The position numbers and the translations under genes are program-made. This document shows positions 25,846 to 34,530 of a stretch of DNA of 35,906 nt, in pieces. The stretch comes from an uncultured bacterium. GTDB lineage: Bacteria > Verrucomicrobiota > Kiritimatiellia > PWTM01. The notes under the pieces are model-generated. The model was not told where the DNA came from. It made no database searches and was given only the letters and a program-made list of their open reading frames with translations. How positions within the stretch are numbered: position 1 is the first letter of the stretch; each line of letters opens with the position of its first letter. The DNA lies in the NCBI GenBank assembly GCA_938005705.1, contig CALLML010000114.1, positions 1-35,906 on the forward strand, in the 5' to 3' direction.

Positions 25846-27315
25846 TCACCGGATTTCCACGCCCTTGCCACCGCGCGCCCGCAATCGGCCGTCCGCACCG
25901 ACGATCTCCACCTCGAGCGGCATGCGGCCCATGGCATGCGTGGCGCACGACAAACAAGGATCATAGGCGCGGATGGCCACCTCGATGCGGTTCAGCAAAC
26001 CCTCGGTGATCTCGACTTTTTCGAGAAAATCACGCGCGACCTTCTCCACCGCCCGGTTCATCGGCATATTGTTGTTCGTTGTGGAGACGATCAGGTTGCA
26101 ACGGACAATCTGGTCGTTGTCGTCCACTTCATAATGGTGGAACAGCGTGCCGCGCGGCGCTTCAATCAAACCGATACCGACCGGACGCCGCTCGCCGCGA
26201 GCGACCAGATCCGTACCCTGTAGATCGGGGTCATGAAGCAGATCGCGGATTTTTTCGACGCTGTGCAGAAGCTCGATCATGCGCGCCCAATGATACGCCA
26301 TCGTGATATTGTTGGGCTTGCCCTTCGTCAGAGTCATGAACTCTTGACGGGCCGCCTCGGCTTCGGGCGTGTCGATGAAATCGGCGGTGTTGAGCCGGGC
26401 GAGCGGACCGACGCGATACCAGCCCTTTTCGGGGCCCAGGGCCTTGATGAACGGGAACTTCATGTAGGACCACGGCTTCACTTCCTCGGCGATGTAGTTA
26501 AGGTAATGGCGATAATCCACGTGGTCGAAGATGCGTTTGCCCTTCGCATCAATGGCGCGCAGTCCGCCGTGGTATAGGTCCATGGCCCCGTCGGCGCGAA
26601 TCAGCGAAAGGTGGTTCGAGTCGAACGAGCCGAAATCGGCCAGCTCTTTCAGATGATCCATGGAGTAATCACGGGCGATTTTGAGCGCGTCTCGCGCCCA
26701 TGTGAAAATTTGATCGAGGTCTTTAAGAAAGCCATCACGCTCTTCGACAGAGAGGTTCTTGTTGATGCCGCCGGGGATGGCACCGGTGCCGTGAATTTTC
26801 TTGCCGGCGGTGGCCTTGATGATCTCCTGTCCATATTTGCGGAGCATCACACCCTGCACAGCGAGGTCAGGGAATTTGCGTGCCACACCGATGATGTTGC
26901 GCACGGCGGGGTCGGCGTCGAATCCGAACAGCAGGTCAGGCGAGACCAGGTGGAAGAAATGCAGCGCGTGCGATTGGAGCATCTGGCCGTAGTGCATCAG
27001 GCGCCGCATCTTTTCGGCGGTCGGCGGCAGCGTATCCACCCCGACGATCTGATCCATCGCCTTGGCGGCGGCGAGATGGTGGCTGACCGGGCAGATGCCG
27101 CAGAGCCGCTGGACGAGTACCGGCGCCTCCCAATAGGGGCGGCCGCGGATGTAACGCTCAAAACCACGAAACTCGACGATATGCAATCGCGCCTGTTTCA
27201 CGCGATCCTGTTCGTCGAGCAGAATCGTCACCTTGCCGTGGCCCTCGACGCGGGTGACCGGCTCGATCACAATGCGCCGGGACGCGGGTTGTTCAACCGT
27301 CTGAGTGACTGCCAT
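25846..27315 (-). CDS. hoxH: NAD-coupled [NiFe] hydrogenase, large subunit
   Basis: 489 aa. The N-terminal metal motif is RLCGICPVSHH (Cys72, Cys75) and the C-terminal one DPCLSCATH (Cys454, Cys457), giving the four Cys ligands of the NiFe(CN)2CO centre. A 29-residue tail after His460 (AMGRMPLEVEIV onward) is the expected cleavable extension. Sequence style (VEGHGKVTILLDE at the start, DPCLSCATHA at the end) fits the bidirectional NAD-reducing group 3d. It oxidises or produces H2 in the cytoplasm with hoxY. The ATG at 27315 has AGGAG 8 nt upstream; nine extra codons further up lack support. There is a 65-nt gap to hoxY. Confidence 0.95.
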   Translation of the reverse strand: MAVTQTVEQPASRRIVIEPVTRVEGHGKVTILLDEQDRVKQARLHIVEFRGFERYIRGRPYWEAPVLVQRLCGICPVSHHLAAAKAMDQIVGVDTLPPTAEKMRRLMHYGQMLQSHALHFFHLVSPDLLFGFDADPAVRNIIGVARKFPDLAVQGVMLRKYGQEIIKATAGKKIHGTGAIPGGINKNLSVEERDGFLKDLDQIFTWARDALKIARDYSMDHLKELADFGSFDSNHLSLIRADGAMDLYHGGLRAIDAKGKRIFDHVDYRHYLNYIAEEVKPWSYMKFPFIKALGPEKGWYRVGPLARLNTADFIDTPEAEAARQEFMTLTKGKPNNITMAYHWARMIELLHSVEKIRDLLHDPDLQGTDLVARGERRPVGIGLIEAPRGTLFHHYEVDDNDQIVRCNLIVSTTNNNMPMNRAVEKVARDFLEKVEITEGLLNRIEVAIRAYDPCLSCATHAMGRMPLEVEIVGADGRLRARGGKGVEIR

Positions 27316-27380
27316 ATCCGGACTCCTGATTCCGGGGACCACCCCTCATGCTGGGGCCGTCCGCCGGAGGCTGTTCCTTT

Positions 27381-27926
27381 TCAATCGTACTTCAACAATT
27401 CGTAAGGCAATTCCATCGGCTTGTTGCTGAGCAAAGCGGTCAGGGCAGCCCAGATCGCGTCGGCTGGCGGCGGGCAGCCCTGGATATAATAATCTACCTT
27501 CACAACCTCGTGGCATGGATAGACTCGATTCAGCAGACGTGGAATCTCCGGATCGTCTGGAATGCGCCCGCGCGGATTGTGTACGGTTGGCCCATGCAGA
27601 TAGGCCTCCTCGAGGCACTCACGCAGGGGAATGGTGTTACGCATCGCCGGAATACCGCCACAGATGGCGCATTCGCCGAGCGAGATGAGAATGTCGCAGT
27701 TTGCGCGGAACTCCTGCAGCACATGCACGTTTTCAGCATTGCAGCACCCGCCTTCGATCAAGCCGATAGCGCAGCGGCCGGTAAATTTCTTAAAGTCGTT
27801 GATCGGAGATTTGTCGAATTCGACCAGCTCGATGAGGTCGAGGATGCGCTCGTCAATGTCGAGCACCGACATATGGCACCCGAAACAGCCGGCGAGCGAG
27901 GCGGTGGCGATACGGGGTTTGGCCAT
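27381..27926 (-). CDS. hoxY: NAD-coupled [NiFe] hydrogenase, small subunit
   Basis: 181 aa, short like other HoxY proteins that keep only the proximal [4Fe-4S] cluster. Expected ligands are Cys14 and Cys17 (LAGCFGCHMSVLDIDE), Cys86 (LGECAICGG) and Cys151 (IQGCPPPAD). It passes electrons between the NiFe site in hoxH and the hoxFU diaphorase. It has no Tat signal peptide, so the enzyme is cytoplasmic. The ATG at 27926 has AAAGGA 9 nt upstream and lies 5 nt after the hoxU stop. Confidence 0.95.
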   Translation of the reverse strand: MAKPRIATASLAGCFGCHMSVLDIDERILDLIELVEFDKSPINDFKKFTGRCAIGLIEGGCCNAENVHVLQEFRANCDILISLGECAICGGIPAMRNTIPLRECLEEAYLHGPTVHNPRGRIPDDPEIPRLLNRVYPCHEVVKVDYYIQGCPPPADAIWAALTALLSNKPMELPYELLKYD

Positions 27927-27931
27927 AGCGA

Positions 27932-28657
27932 TTATCCTTTCTTTTCGGCGGGGCGGCACGCCTCGATATCCGAACCGATCGGTCGGTGGTCATAAGCCCG
28001 CCGTCCAATGGGATCACGGTAGGCGGTCCCTTTGCGCAGGATCGCACCGACCGGACAGACCGACACGGCGCGATCTTCACCCTTCAACGGCGTATCCGCC
28101 AGTCGCGCCTCGGCGTCAATCCAGATGCGTTTTTCGTGCCCGCGACCGACAAAATCGAAGACGTGTTTACCGTCCACGTCGCGTGAGGCTCGAACACACC
28201 GCCCGCAGAGAATACAGCGGTTGCGGTCAATAAACACCTCCGGATGCGAGCCGTCGAGTGTCCGTACGGGATATTGGTAGTCATGCCGGGGTGCGGTGAT
28301 ACCGAAACGATAGGCCAGCGCTTGCAGTTCGCAGTTCCCGCTGCGCTCGCAGAACATGCAGAAGTGGTTGCCCTCGACGAAGAGCATCTCGATCAGCGAG
28401 CGGCGGTATTCGAGGAGTTCCGACGTGTCGTTCTCCACCATCATGCCTTTGGCGACGGGTGTGGTGCACGCCGCCTGAGGTCGACCATTGACTTTGACTG
28501 TGCAGACGCGGCAGGCGCCGAAGGCCTCGAGCTCCGGATGGGCGCAGAGTCGAGGGATATAGATGCCTGCCGCATCCGCCGCCTGAAGAATGGTTTGACC
28601 CGGCGTTGCCTCAATCTCCACGCCGTCGATCGTTATAGAAACCGTTTCCTCACTCAT
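27932..28657 (-). CDS. hoxU: NAD-coupled hydrogenase diaphorase subunit HoxU (NuoG-like)
   Basis: 241 aa. The N-terminal plant-type [2Fe-2S] ferredoxin has Cys38, Cys49, Cys52 and Cys64. A His-Cys ligated [4Fe-4S] cluster follows with His98, Cys100 or Cys103 and Cys109 (GNHFCMFCERSGNC). A further [4Fe-4S] site uses CILCGRC (148-154) and VCPVGAI (Cys201). This matches the N-terminal part of NuoG and HoxU proteins. It relays electrons between hoxF and hoxY. Of two nearby ATGs I chose 28657, because the GGAAAGGA ribosome-binding site touches the first one. There is a 15-nt gap to hoxF. Confidence 0.93.
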   Translation of the reverse strand: MSEETVSITIDGVEIEATPGQTILQAADAAGIYIPRLCAHPELEAFGACRVCTVKVNGRPQAACTTPVAKGMMVENDTSELLEYRRSLIEMLFVEGNHFCMFCERSGNCELQALAYRFGITAPRHDYQYPVRTLDGSHPEVFIDRNRCILCGRCVRASRDVDGKHVFDFVGRGHEKRIWIDAEARLADTPLKGEDRAVSVCPVGAILRKGTAYRDPIGRRAYDHRPIGSDIEACRPAEKKG

Positions 28658-28672
28658 GCGCATTCCTTTCCG

Positions 28673-30481
28673 TCAATAGATTGCGGTCGTTTCCCCGATC
28701 AATGCTCGGGCCTCTGCCGTCGCCGCCTGAAGGTCGAAGGCGGCACGGTGTCCGTCCGTGCGCGCCGGTGCCCGCTTCTCGTAGGCGGTCCGAAAATTCT
28801 TCAGCGTGGAGAGCACGGGATTCGGGGCGGTCTGGCCGAGTCCACACCGGCTGGTGAATTTGATGGTCCGGCCCAGGTCTTCGAGATACGGCAGGTCCGC
28901 AGCCTCGCCGCGCCCTTCCAAGAGGGCGTCGAGTTTCTTTTTCATCAGCCAGGTGCCGACGCGGCAGGGCGTGCAGTACCCGCAGCTTTCGTGGGCAAAA
29001 AATTCAAGGAAGCGTTTGGCGATATAGACCGGATCGCGATCGGGCCCGAAAACAATCATCGAACCGCCCGTCGCAAGGTCGTCAAAGCAAATAGTCCGGT
29101 CAAAGTCCGCCGGGCCGACCATCTGGCCGGAGGGTCCGCCGATCTGGACGGCAGCGGGGGCCTCGGCCCCGACCTCCGTCAGCACTTCGCGCAGCGTCAC
29201 GCCGAAGGGATACTCATAGACGCCGGGGCTTGCGCAATCGCCGGAGACGCTGAAGAGTTTCGTGCCGGTGCTGGCACGTGAACCGATCTGCGCAAACCAG
29301 CCCGGTCCTTGGTCGAGAATGCGCGCGACACAGCAGAAAGTTTCCACATTGTTCACGGCGGTTGGCCGGTCCAGGTAGCCGCGCTGCGCGGGGAATGGGG
29401 GGCGATTCTTCGGGTCGCCGCGCCGGCCCTCGCAGGAGCTGATCAGGGAGGTTTCCTCGCCGCAGACATAGGCCCCGGCGCCCATCTGGATGCGAATGTC
29501 GAAATCGAAACCCGCGCGGCCGAGTACGGACTTTCCAAGCAATCCCTGCCGGCGACGCTCCGCCAACAGGTGCTCCAGAAAGACACGCAAATAGGCATAT
29601 TCGCCGCGTAGGTAGAGGATGCCCTCCGCGGCGCCCATCGCATAGCCGGCAATCGTCATGCCTTCGAAAACCAGGTCAGCATACTCCGTGAGGATTACGC
29701 GGTCCTTAAACGTGCCCGGCTCGCCCTCGTCGGCGTTGCAGATGACGTATTTGGGCTCGCCCTCCGCCGCACGGACAAACTCCCATTTCATGCCGGTAGG
29801 GAAGCCCGCGCCGCCGCGGCCGCGCAGGCGGGAGGTCTTAATATCGCGGATGACCTCCGCGGGCGACATAGCCATGGCCTTGCGCAACGCCGCCCCATTT
29901 TCAAACGGCGCAAACACGACCGGACCCTTGCGGCGGATGCTGTTGTGGACCATGGAACGCACCAGCGGGTGAGCGTTGTTGCCGTCGCCCAGCCGGTGAA
30001 CCAGACGGCGCGGATCGCCATGTCGCCTCAGCTCGGCCACGATCTCGCGGGCCTTGTCGCTGGAAAGGTAGGTCACCGGCACGTCGTTAATGATCGCCGC
30101 GGGGGCCTGGTCGCTGAGTCCGATACACGCGGTGTACTCCAGCGTGATGGCTCCGTCGGGCGTGGTGCCACCGAACGGAATACCCAGTGCCTCGGAAAAC
30201 GCCTGCGCGACCGGTCGCATGCCGCACATCTCATCCACGATATCGTCGCACAGGCGTATGACAACGCGCCCTTTGGGCTGCGCGGACAGGAAGGTGTAGA
30301 ACGAAACGATTCCTTCCACTTCGACCCGATGCGTGTCGGTCTCGGCGGCAATGACATTGAGCGCTTCGCTCGAAACGCATCCGTACCTCGCCTGGACCGC
30401 CTGCACGATGTCCATCATCCGCGTGCGGTCGCCACGGAAGGAACGGCAGATTTCCCGCACCCCGCGTTCGAGATCGCTCAT
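28673..30481 (-). CDS. hoxF: NAD-coupled hydrogenase diaphorase subunit HoxF (NuoE-NuoF-like)
   Basis: 602 aa, as I recall the length of the Ralstonia HoxF. Residues 1-150 are a NuoE-like thioredoxin fold (DIVQAVQARYG, VSFYTFL). The NuoF part follows: FMN-binding GRGGAGFPTGMKW (221 onward), ICNADEGEPGTFKDR, NADH-binding GAGAYVCGEETSLI (334 onward), and [4Fe-4S] ligands Cys500, Cys503, Cys506 and Cys546 (ESCGYCTPC, SRCGLGQ). In the NuoE-like domain Cys78, Cys86 and Cys119 are present but the fourth ligand position is Ser123 (CIGLSDQ), so its [2Fe-2S] cluster is probably absent. It exchanges electrons with NAD(H). The start at 30481 has GGAAAGGTGGGG upstream; 32 extra codons are open further up. 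First gene of the operon. Confidence 0.94.
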   Translation of the reverse strand: MSDLERGVREICRSFRGDRTRMMDIVQAVQARYGCVSSEALNVIAAETDTHRVEVEGIVSFYTFLSAQPKGRVVIRLCDDIVDEMCGMRPVAQAFSEALGIPFGGTTPDGAITLEYTACIGLSDQAPAAIINDVPVTYLSSDKAREIVAELRRHGDPRRLVHRLGDGNNAHPLVRSMVHNSIRRKGPVVFAPFENGAALRKAMAMSPAEVIRDIKTSRLRGRGGAGFPTGMKWEFVRAAEGEPKYVICNADEGEPGTFKDRVILTEYADLVFEGMTIAGYAMGAAEGILYLRGEYAYLRVFLEHLLAERRRQGLLGKSVLGRAGFDFDIRIQMGAGAYVCGEETSLISSCEGRRGDPKNRPPFPAQRGYLDRPTAVNNVETFCCVARILDQGPGWFAQIGSRASTGTKLFSVSGDCASPGVYEYPFGVTLREVLTEVGAEAPAAVQIGGPSGQMVGPADFDRTICFDDLATGGSMIVFGPDRDPVYIAKRFLEFFAHESCGYCTPCRVGTWLMKKKLDALLEGRGEAADLPYLEDLGRTIKFTSRCGLGQTAPNPVLSTLKNFRTAYEKRAPARTDGHRAAFDLQAATAEARALIGETTAIY

Positions 30482-30698
30482 ATCGCCCCACCTTTCCCCG
30501 ACCATGTTCGTGTCATCTCTGTATGAAAAAATGGAAAAATTTATTCCAACATACACCACACCCTCTGAATTCGTCACCTCAAAAAGGTAAACATCCGAAG
30601 GTTTCTTACGACCATCTCGCCCTCTAATTCTGTAGTGGGGAAGGGAAGATATATCAGTCGTCTCATTGTCGTTCTGACATGCTCGTTCAAGGCATTGC

Positions 30699-30728
30699 GG
30701 TCTCAGCCGGCTGAGACCCTGTATTTTT
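30699..30728 (+). terminator. Terminator-like perfect palindrome on the + strand
   Basis: GGTCTCAGCCGGCTGAGACC (30699-30718) is a perfect 20-bp palindrome, followed on the + strand by CTGTATTTTT. It fits an intrinsic terminator except that the loop must form within the palindrome. No + strand gene precedes it: hoxF runs the other way from 30481. It could end a small RNA or antisense transcript starting near the hoxF promoter, or be a protein-binding operator. Confidence 0.45.
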
Positions 30729-30804
30729 CAGACGTGTGGCACGGACTTACTCGCGCCAAAGGGAACGACAAATGGAACCGAAACGATGAGACCGGAGATT
30801 CGGC

Positions 30805-30820
30805 GAGATCAAATGATCTC
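30805..30820. promoter_or_regulatory. Operator-like inverted repeat
   Basis: GAGATCA at 30805-30811 and TGATCTC at 30814-30820 are perfect inverted half-sites with a 2-bp centre, the shape of a dimeric regulator site. It is about 325 bp upstream of hoxF and 650 bp upstream of asnS. No similar copy was noticed elsewhere in the window. Confidence 0.3.
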
Positions 30821-31471
30821 ACTAGCGGCCCTGTCGCGGGAGGATGGTGACGATGGGACGGGAGAATGCGCGGGGGTCTAGAGAAAAACGTGCGAGAGAT
30901 AAATCGCCAAGCACTGCGCGCTTTGGTTGTGATTCCCTGATGCCAGGCTTGTGAATCCGATCCCGGTTTCATCAAAATCAGCTCCGTGGGGACATGGCTG
31001 GGGGCCGAGCTTTTTCACGTCGCGGGGTGGAAGCCGGTAGGATGCAGAGGTGCGTGGCTCAGTCCTCCCTTTTTGCCCGGCTTGAAGGATGCGGCTTCTT
31101 TCTTCGCCCTTCGGGGTTCGCTTCAGCACGTCCCGCTGCGCGCACTCCCCGCGAAAACATCGCGATTTTCGCCCATGCAGATTCGGTTACTGTTCATGCC
31201 CTGCTTTGACCTTTGGTTGCGAAGACGGTCCCACACTTTCGTTCCACGCATTTTTCTCACCTCTTTCCGCCATCTCCGTCGCAGGCGTGGAAGTTCTTGC
31301 CGTGCGCCGGTTCGAGCGCAAAGGGCGCAAATCAGGTCATCCTATGTGCCCAGGCGCTCCGTTGCTCCATCTGACCCCGTGAACCAGCAGGCCGTAAATC
31401 ACTCATCTGCTGTTTTCAATAATGACGGCGTGGGATTGCGTTCCTCAGGTCACCGCGTTATTTTTCGACTC

Positions 31472-32971
31472 ATGAATCCTTACGCGCATATCCGCGACTT
31501 GCCTGCGCATGCGGGCGAAACGGTCGAATTGCGGGGCTGGCTCTGCGGCCGGCGAACGAGCGGAAAACTGATCTTTGCCCTTGTGCGTGACGGCACGGGG
31601 GTGTGCCAGTGCGTGGTGGAAGCGAAAACGCCGGACGCCTTCGCCGTCGCTGAACGCGCGCCGCTGGAGTCCTCCGTGATCCTCCGTGGTGTTCCGCGAG
31701 CCGACGAGCGCGCCCCGGGCGGTATCGAGATGCACGTTGCCGATTTTACCGTCATTCAGGGTCGTGAGGGGTATCCGATCGCCCGCAAGGAACACGGCGT
31801 GGATTTCTTGATGAACCACCGCCATCTATGGCTGCGCTCGTTGCGACAAACGGCGATTCTGCGGGTGCGCCACACTCTCGTTGCCGCCGCCCGACGGTTC
31901 TTCGACGAGCGCGGATTTACGCTCGTGGATACGCCGATCTTCCAGCCGGGCGCCGCGGAAGGGGCCGGGTCGCTTTTCCCGGTGGAATATTTCGGCGAGC
32001 GCGTCTATCTGGCGCAGACCGGTCAGCTCTATCTCGAGGCCGCTGCGATGGCCCTGGGCCGTGTGTACTGTTTCGGTCCGACCTTCCGCGCAGAAAAGTC
32101 CAAGACACGGCGGCACCTGACCGAATTCTGGATGGTCGAACCGGAGATCGCTTTCGCCGAATTGCCCGATCTGATGGACCTTGCCGAGGCGTTTGTCTGC
32201 CAGCTCGTGGAGGCGGCGTTGAGGGAGCGGCGTGACGACCTCCAACGCCTGGGGCGCGACCTCGCCGCGCTTGAGCGCGTCGCACCGCCCTTCCCGCGCA
32301 TCACCTACACAGAGGCCGCCGAGTTGTTGCGCAGCGACGCCACACATCAGCGCCTCGTCGTCGAGCTAGAGGCCGATCGCGCGCGGCTGACCGACAGCAT
32401 GAGGCGGCTGGCGGAACTTGAGGCGCGGCGCCACTCCGAAACGAAGGCGTGGCGCCAGGACAAACTCGATGACGAAATTGCCGCGCTGCGAGAGGAATTG
32501 CGCGAGCTGGAGACCGATCTCGCTAATCGGCCTGCGCATATCGAGTCGGCGCGCCGTTTCCAATGGGGCGACGACCTCGGCGGCGACGAGGAGACCATTC
32601 TGACCCGCCAGTTCGACCGGCCCGTGATCGTCACTCGCTATCCTCGGCAGTGCAAGGCGTTTTACATGAAGCCAGCGCCTGACGATCCGCGCGTTGTGCT
32701 GAACCTCGATGTCCTTGCGCCCGAAGGTTACGGCGAGATCATCGGCGGTAGTCAGCGCGAAGACGATCTCGACGCGTTGTGCGCGCGCATGAAGGAAGAA
32801 GGCATGGACCCCGAGCCCTACGAGTGGTATCTCGACTTGCGCCGTTATGGCTCCGTACCGCACGGCGGATTCGGTCTGGGAATCGAGCGCACGGTCGCCT
32901 GGATTTGTGGACTGCGCCACATCCGTGAAACGATCCCCTTCCCACGCCTCATCGGCCGCGCAACTCCGTGA
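31472..32971 (+). CDS. asnS: Asparagine--tRNA ligase with coiled-coil insertion
   Basis: 499 aa. An N-terminal OB-fold anticodon-binding domain (1-110) is followed by the class II catalytic core: motif 1 around FFDERGFTLVDTPIFQP, EGAGSLFPV and AQTGQLYLEA, motif 2 FRAEKSKTRRHLTEFWMVEPE, GGSQREDDLD, and motif 3 GGFGLGIERTVAWICG. These features fit AsnRS of the Thermus-like type rather than AspRS. Residues about 288-362 are an extra, highly charged stretch (RLTDSMRRLAELEARR, EEIAALREELRELETDL-like heptads) between EAAELL and WGDDLGGDEETI, where E. coli AsnRS has about ten residues. The ATG at 31472 starts the OB-fold; there is no clear ribosome-binding site. It charges tRNA-Asn in the cytoplasm. 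A sulfatase follows 70 nt downstream. Confidence 0.93.
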   Translation: MNPYAHIRDLPAHAGETVELRGWLCGRRTSGKLIFALVRDGTGVCQCVVEAKTPDAFAVAERAPLESSVILRGVPRADERAPGGIEMHVADFTVIQGREGYPIARKEHGVDFLMNHRHLWLRSLRQTAILRVRHTLVAAARRFFDERGFTLVDTPIFQPGAAEGAGSLFPVEYFGERVYLAQTGQLYLEAAAMALGRVYCFGPTFRAEKSKTRRHLTEFWMVEPEIAFAELPDLMDLAEAFVCQLVEAALRERRDDLQRLGRDLAALERVAPPFPRITYTEAAELLRSDATHQRLVVELEADRARLTDSMRRLAELEARRHSETKAWRQDKLDDEIAALREELRELETDLANRPAHIESARRFQWGDDLGGDEETILTRQFDRPVIVTRYPRQCKAFYMKPAPDDPRVVLNLDVLAPEGYGEIIGGSQREDDLDALCARMKEEGMDPEPYEWYLDLRRYGSVPHGGFGLGIERTVAWICGLRHIRETIPFPRLIGRATP

Positions 32972-33041
32972 GGGTTGAACGCGGCACGGAGCGTAGCCGC
33001 ATCGACGGCGAAAGCCACGTGCGAAAGAGAGATGGCCCATC

Positions 33042-34451
33042 ATGAAAAACGAAAAGCGGCCGAACATTCTGATGATCATCACCGACCACACCAACGCCGA
33101 GGCGGTGGCGCCCGGCAGCCCATGTCAGAAGCCGAACCTCGATCGACTCGCGAGCGAGGGCATCCGGTTTCATCGCTGCCACACGGTCAACGCCATCTGT
33201 TCTCCAGCGCGCGCCTCCTTGATGACCGGCCTTTTTCCCTCAACGCACGGCATCTGGGACTGCACTCATACGCAGCGGCAGGGCTGGGTGGACCTCGCGC
33301 CGGGTGAATTTCCCTTCTTCTCGGCTCGACTCGTGGAGGCCGGTTACCGCACCGGCTACTTCGGCAAATGGCATGTCGAGTCGAGCGAACGCCTCGATCA
33401 GTTCGGCTGGCTGGACTATGATCCAAACGGCTGCCATCTGCGCGGTGCGGAGGAAAACGACGGCTGTCGCCTGGTGATTCAGACGCCGGGGTACCGCGAC
33501 TCTAGGGTTTGCGCCGTTCTGGCGGATGATCCCACTCGTCCACCCGCGCCGCATCCGGCGTTCGAAAAGGGCATCGCGTTCATCCGCGAAAAAGCTGGAG
33601 GCGGCGCCCCTTTCTGCTGTGTCATCTCGACCAGCGAACCCCACGACCCCTATCGGCCTCTGCGCCGTTTCCTCGACCTCTATGATCTCGAACGCGTCCC
33701 ACTTCCGCCGACACTGCGGAATCCGGCGACCGATAAGCCGGAGATTGTACGTCGGATGCAAGCGGTCTGGCACGGCCTCAGCGACGCCGACTGGCGTCTC
33801 ATTCGCGCCTCCTATTGGGCGGTGATTTCCTATTTGGACCACGAAGTCGGACGCGCGCTCGACGTGCTGCGGGAAACCGGCGCCTGGGAGAACACCATCG
33901 TAGTTTTTCTAAGCGACCATGGTGATATGCAGGGCGCACACGGCCTATGCACCAAGGGCGTCGGAACGGCCTACGAACCCGTATATAATATCCCTCTAAT
34001 CATTCGATGCCCCGGCGGGCCTGCCGGCGTCGAGGATTGCTCTACACAGGTCAACTTGACCGACCTCGCGCCGACGTTGCTCGATCTCTGCGGCACCTCG
34101 CCGATCGCGGGCGCGCAGGGTCGTAGCCTGCGCCCATTGTTCGAGAACCAATCCTTCGATCCCGGTGAGAATTACGCCGAATTCTATGGTCAGCGCTTCG
34201 TCTACACGCAGCGCATCGTCTGGCACGGCGAATGGAAATTCATCTTCAACCCGGGCGGCGTGGACGAACTGTATAATCTTACAGAGGACCCGCACGAGGA
34301 GGTCAACCTCGCGGGCGACCTGACTCGGCGCGAGGTCCTGCTTGATATGACCCAACGCATGTGGAGGCGCATGAGAGCCATCGGCGACGAGTCGCTGTTG
34401 CGCTCAAGCTATTACACGCTCCGTACGGCTCCTATCGGGCCTGAGGGATGA
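33042..34451 (+). CDS. Type I sulfatase (formylglycine-dependent)
   Basis: 469 aa. RPNILMIITDHTN (metal-binding Asp15), the active-site motif CSPAR (Cys53-x-Pro-x-Arg57) followed by ASLMTG, GYFGKWH (active-site Lys/His region), FLSDHGDMQGAHG (second metal and His) and a C-terminal LYNLTEDPHEEVNLAGD subdomain make a complete sulfatase. It uses the classical CxPxR motif, unlike the CxAxR sulfatase at 20279-21715. No signal peptide is visible. It may act on a sulfated sugar or, in some relatives, a phosphonate ester. It lies 70 nt after asnS and may be co-transcribed with it. The ribosome-binding site is weak (AAGAGAG about 11 nt upstream). Its stop codon lies in an 18-bp palindrome. Confidence 0.92.
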   Translation: MKNEKRPNILMIITDHTNAEAVAPGSPCQKPNLDRLASEGIRFHRCHTVNAICSPARASLMTGLFPSTHGIWDCTHTQRQGWVDLAPGEFPFFSARLVEAGYRTGYFGKWHVESSERLDQFGWLDYDPNGCHLRGAEENDGCRLVIQTPGYRDSRVCAVLADDPTRPPAPHPAFEKGIAFIREKAGGGAPFCCVISTSEPHDPYRPLRRFLDLYDLERVPLPPTLRNPATDKPEIVRRMQAVWHGLSDADWRLIRASYWAVISYLDHEVGRALDVLRETGAWENTIVVFLSDHGDMQGAHGLCTKGVGTAYEPVYNIPLIIRCPGGPAGVEDCSTQVNLTDLAPTLLDLCGTSPIAGAQGRSLRPLFENQSFDPGENYAEFYGQRFVYTQRIVWHGEWKFIFNPGGVDELYNLTEDPHEEVNLAGDLTRREVLLDMTQRMWRRMRAIGDESLLRSSYYTLRTAPIGPEG

Positions 34452-34464
34452 TGGCGCCATCATC
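34447..34464. repeat. 18-bp perfect palindrome at the sulfatase stop codon
   Basis: GATGATGGCGCCATCATC is its own reverse complement and includes the TGA (34449-34451) of the sulfatase gene. It lies between the convergent sulfatase and msrB genes. No T-run follows on either strand, so it is not a standard terminator; it could be a bidirectional 3'-end structure or a protein site. Confidence 0.4.
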
Positions 34465-34530
34465 GGAAACTGGATCGAAAGCAGCCGCATCGGGCGAAAT
34501 ATGGCGGTGCACACCAGGCCGGCGTCGCCG

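Larger units (their letters stand above)
30482..31471. other. 990-bp divergent spacer between hoxF and asnS
   Basis: No supported protein gene. It holds a terminator-like palindrome at 30699-30728 and a 7-bp inverted repeat GAGATCA-AA-TGATCTC at 30805-30820, an operator-like site. Frames extending asnS back to 30986 have no family match. No tRNA fold was recognised. The length and the structured elements leave room for a small RNA. Confidence 0.5.

Noticed and set aside
30701-30728. TPP-riboswitch-like CTGAGA
   Set aside because: CTGAGA is just one half of the perfect palindrome; no other thi-box elements are present.
30737-30753. Sigma-54 promoter (TGGCACG)
   Set aside because: The -24 element is good, but no GC dinucleotide occurs at the -12 position, and it points towards asnS rather than hox.
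30986-31471. N-terminal extension of AsnRS
   Set aside because: Open frame with no family match; the OB-fold starts at MNPYAHIRDL (31472).
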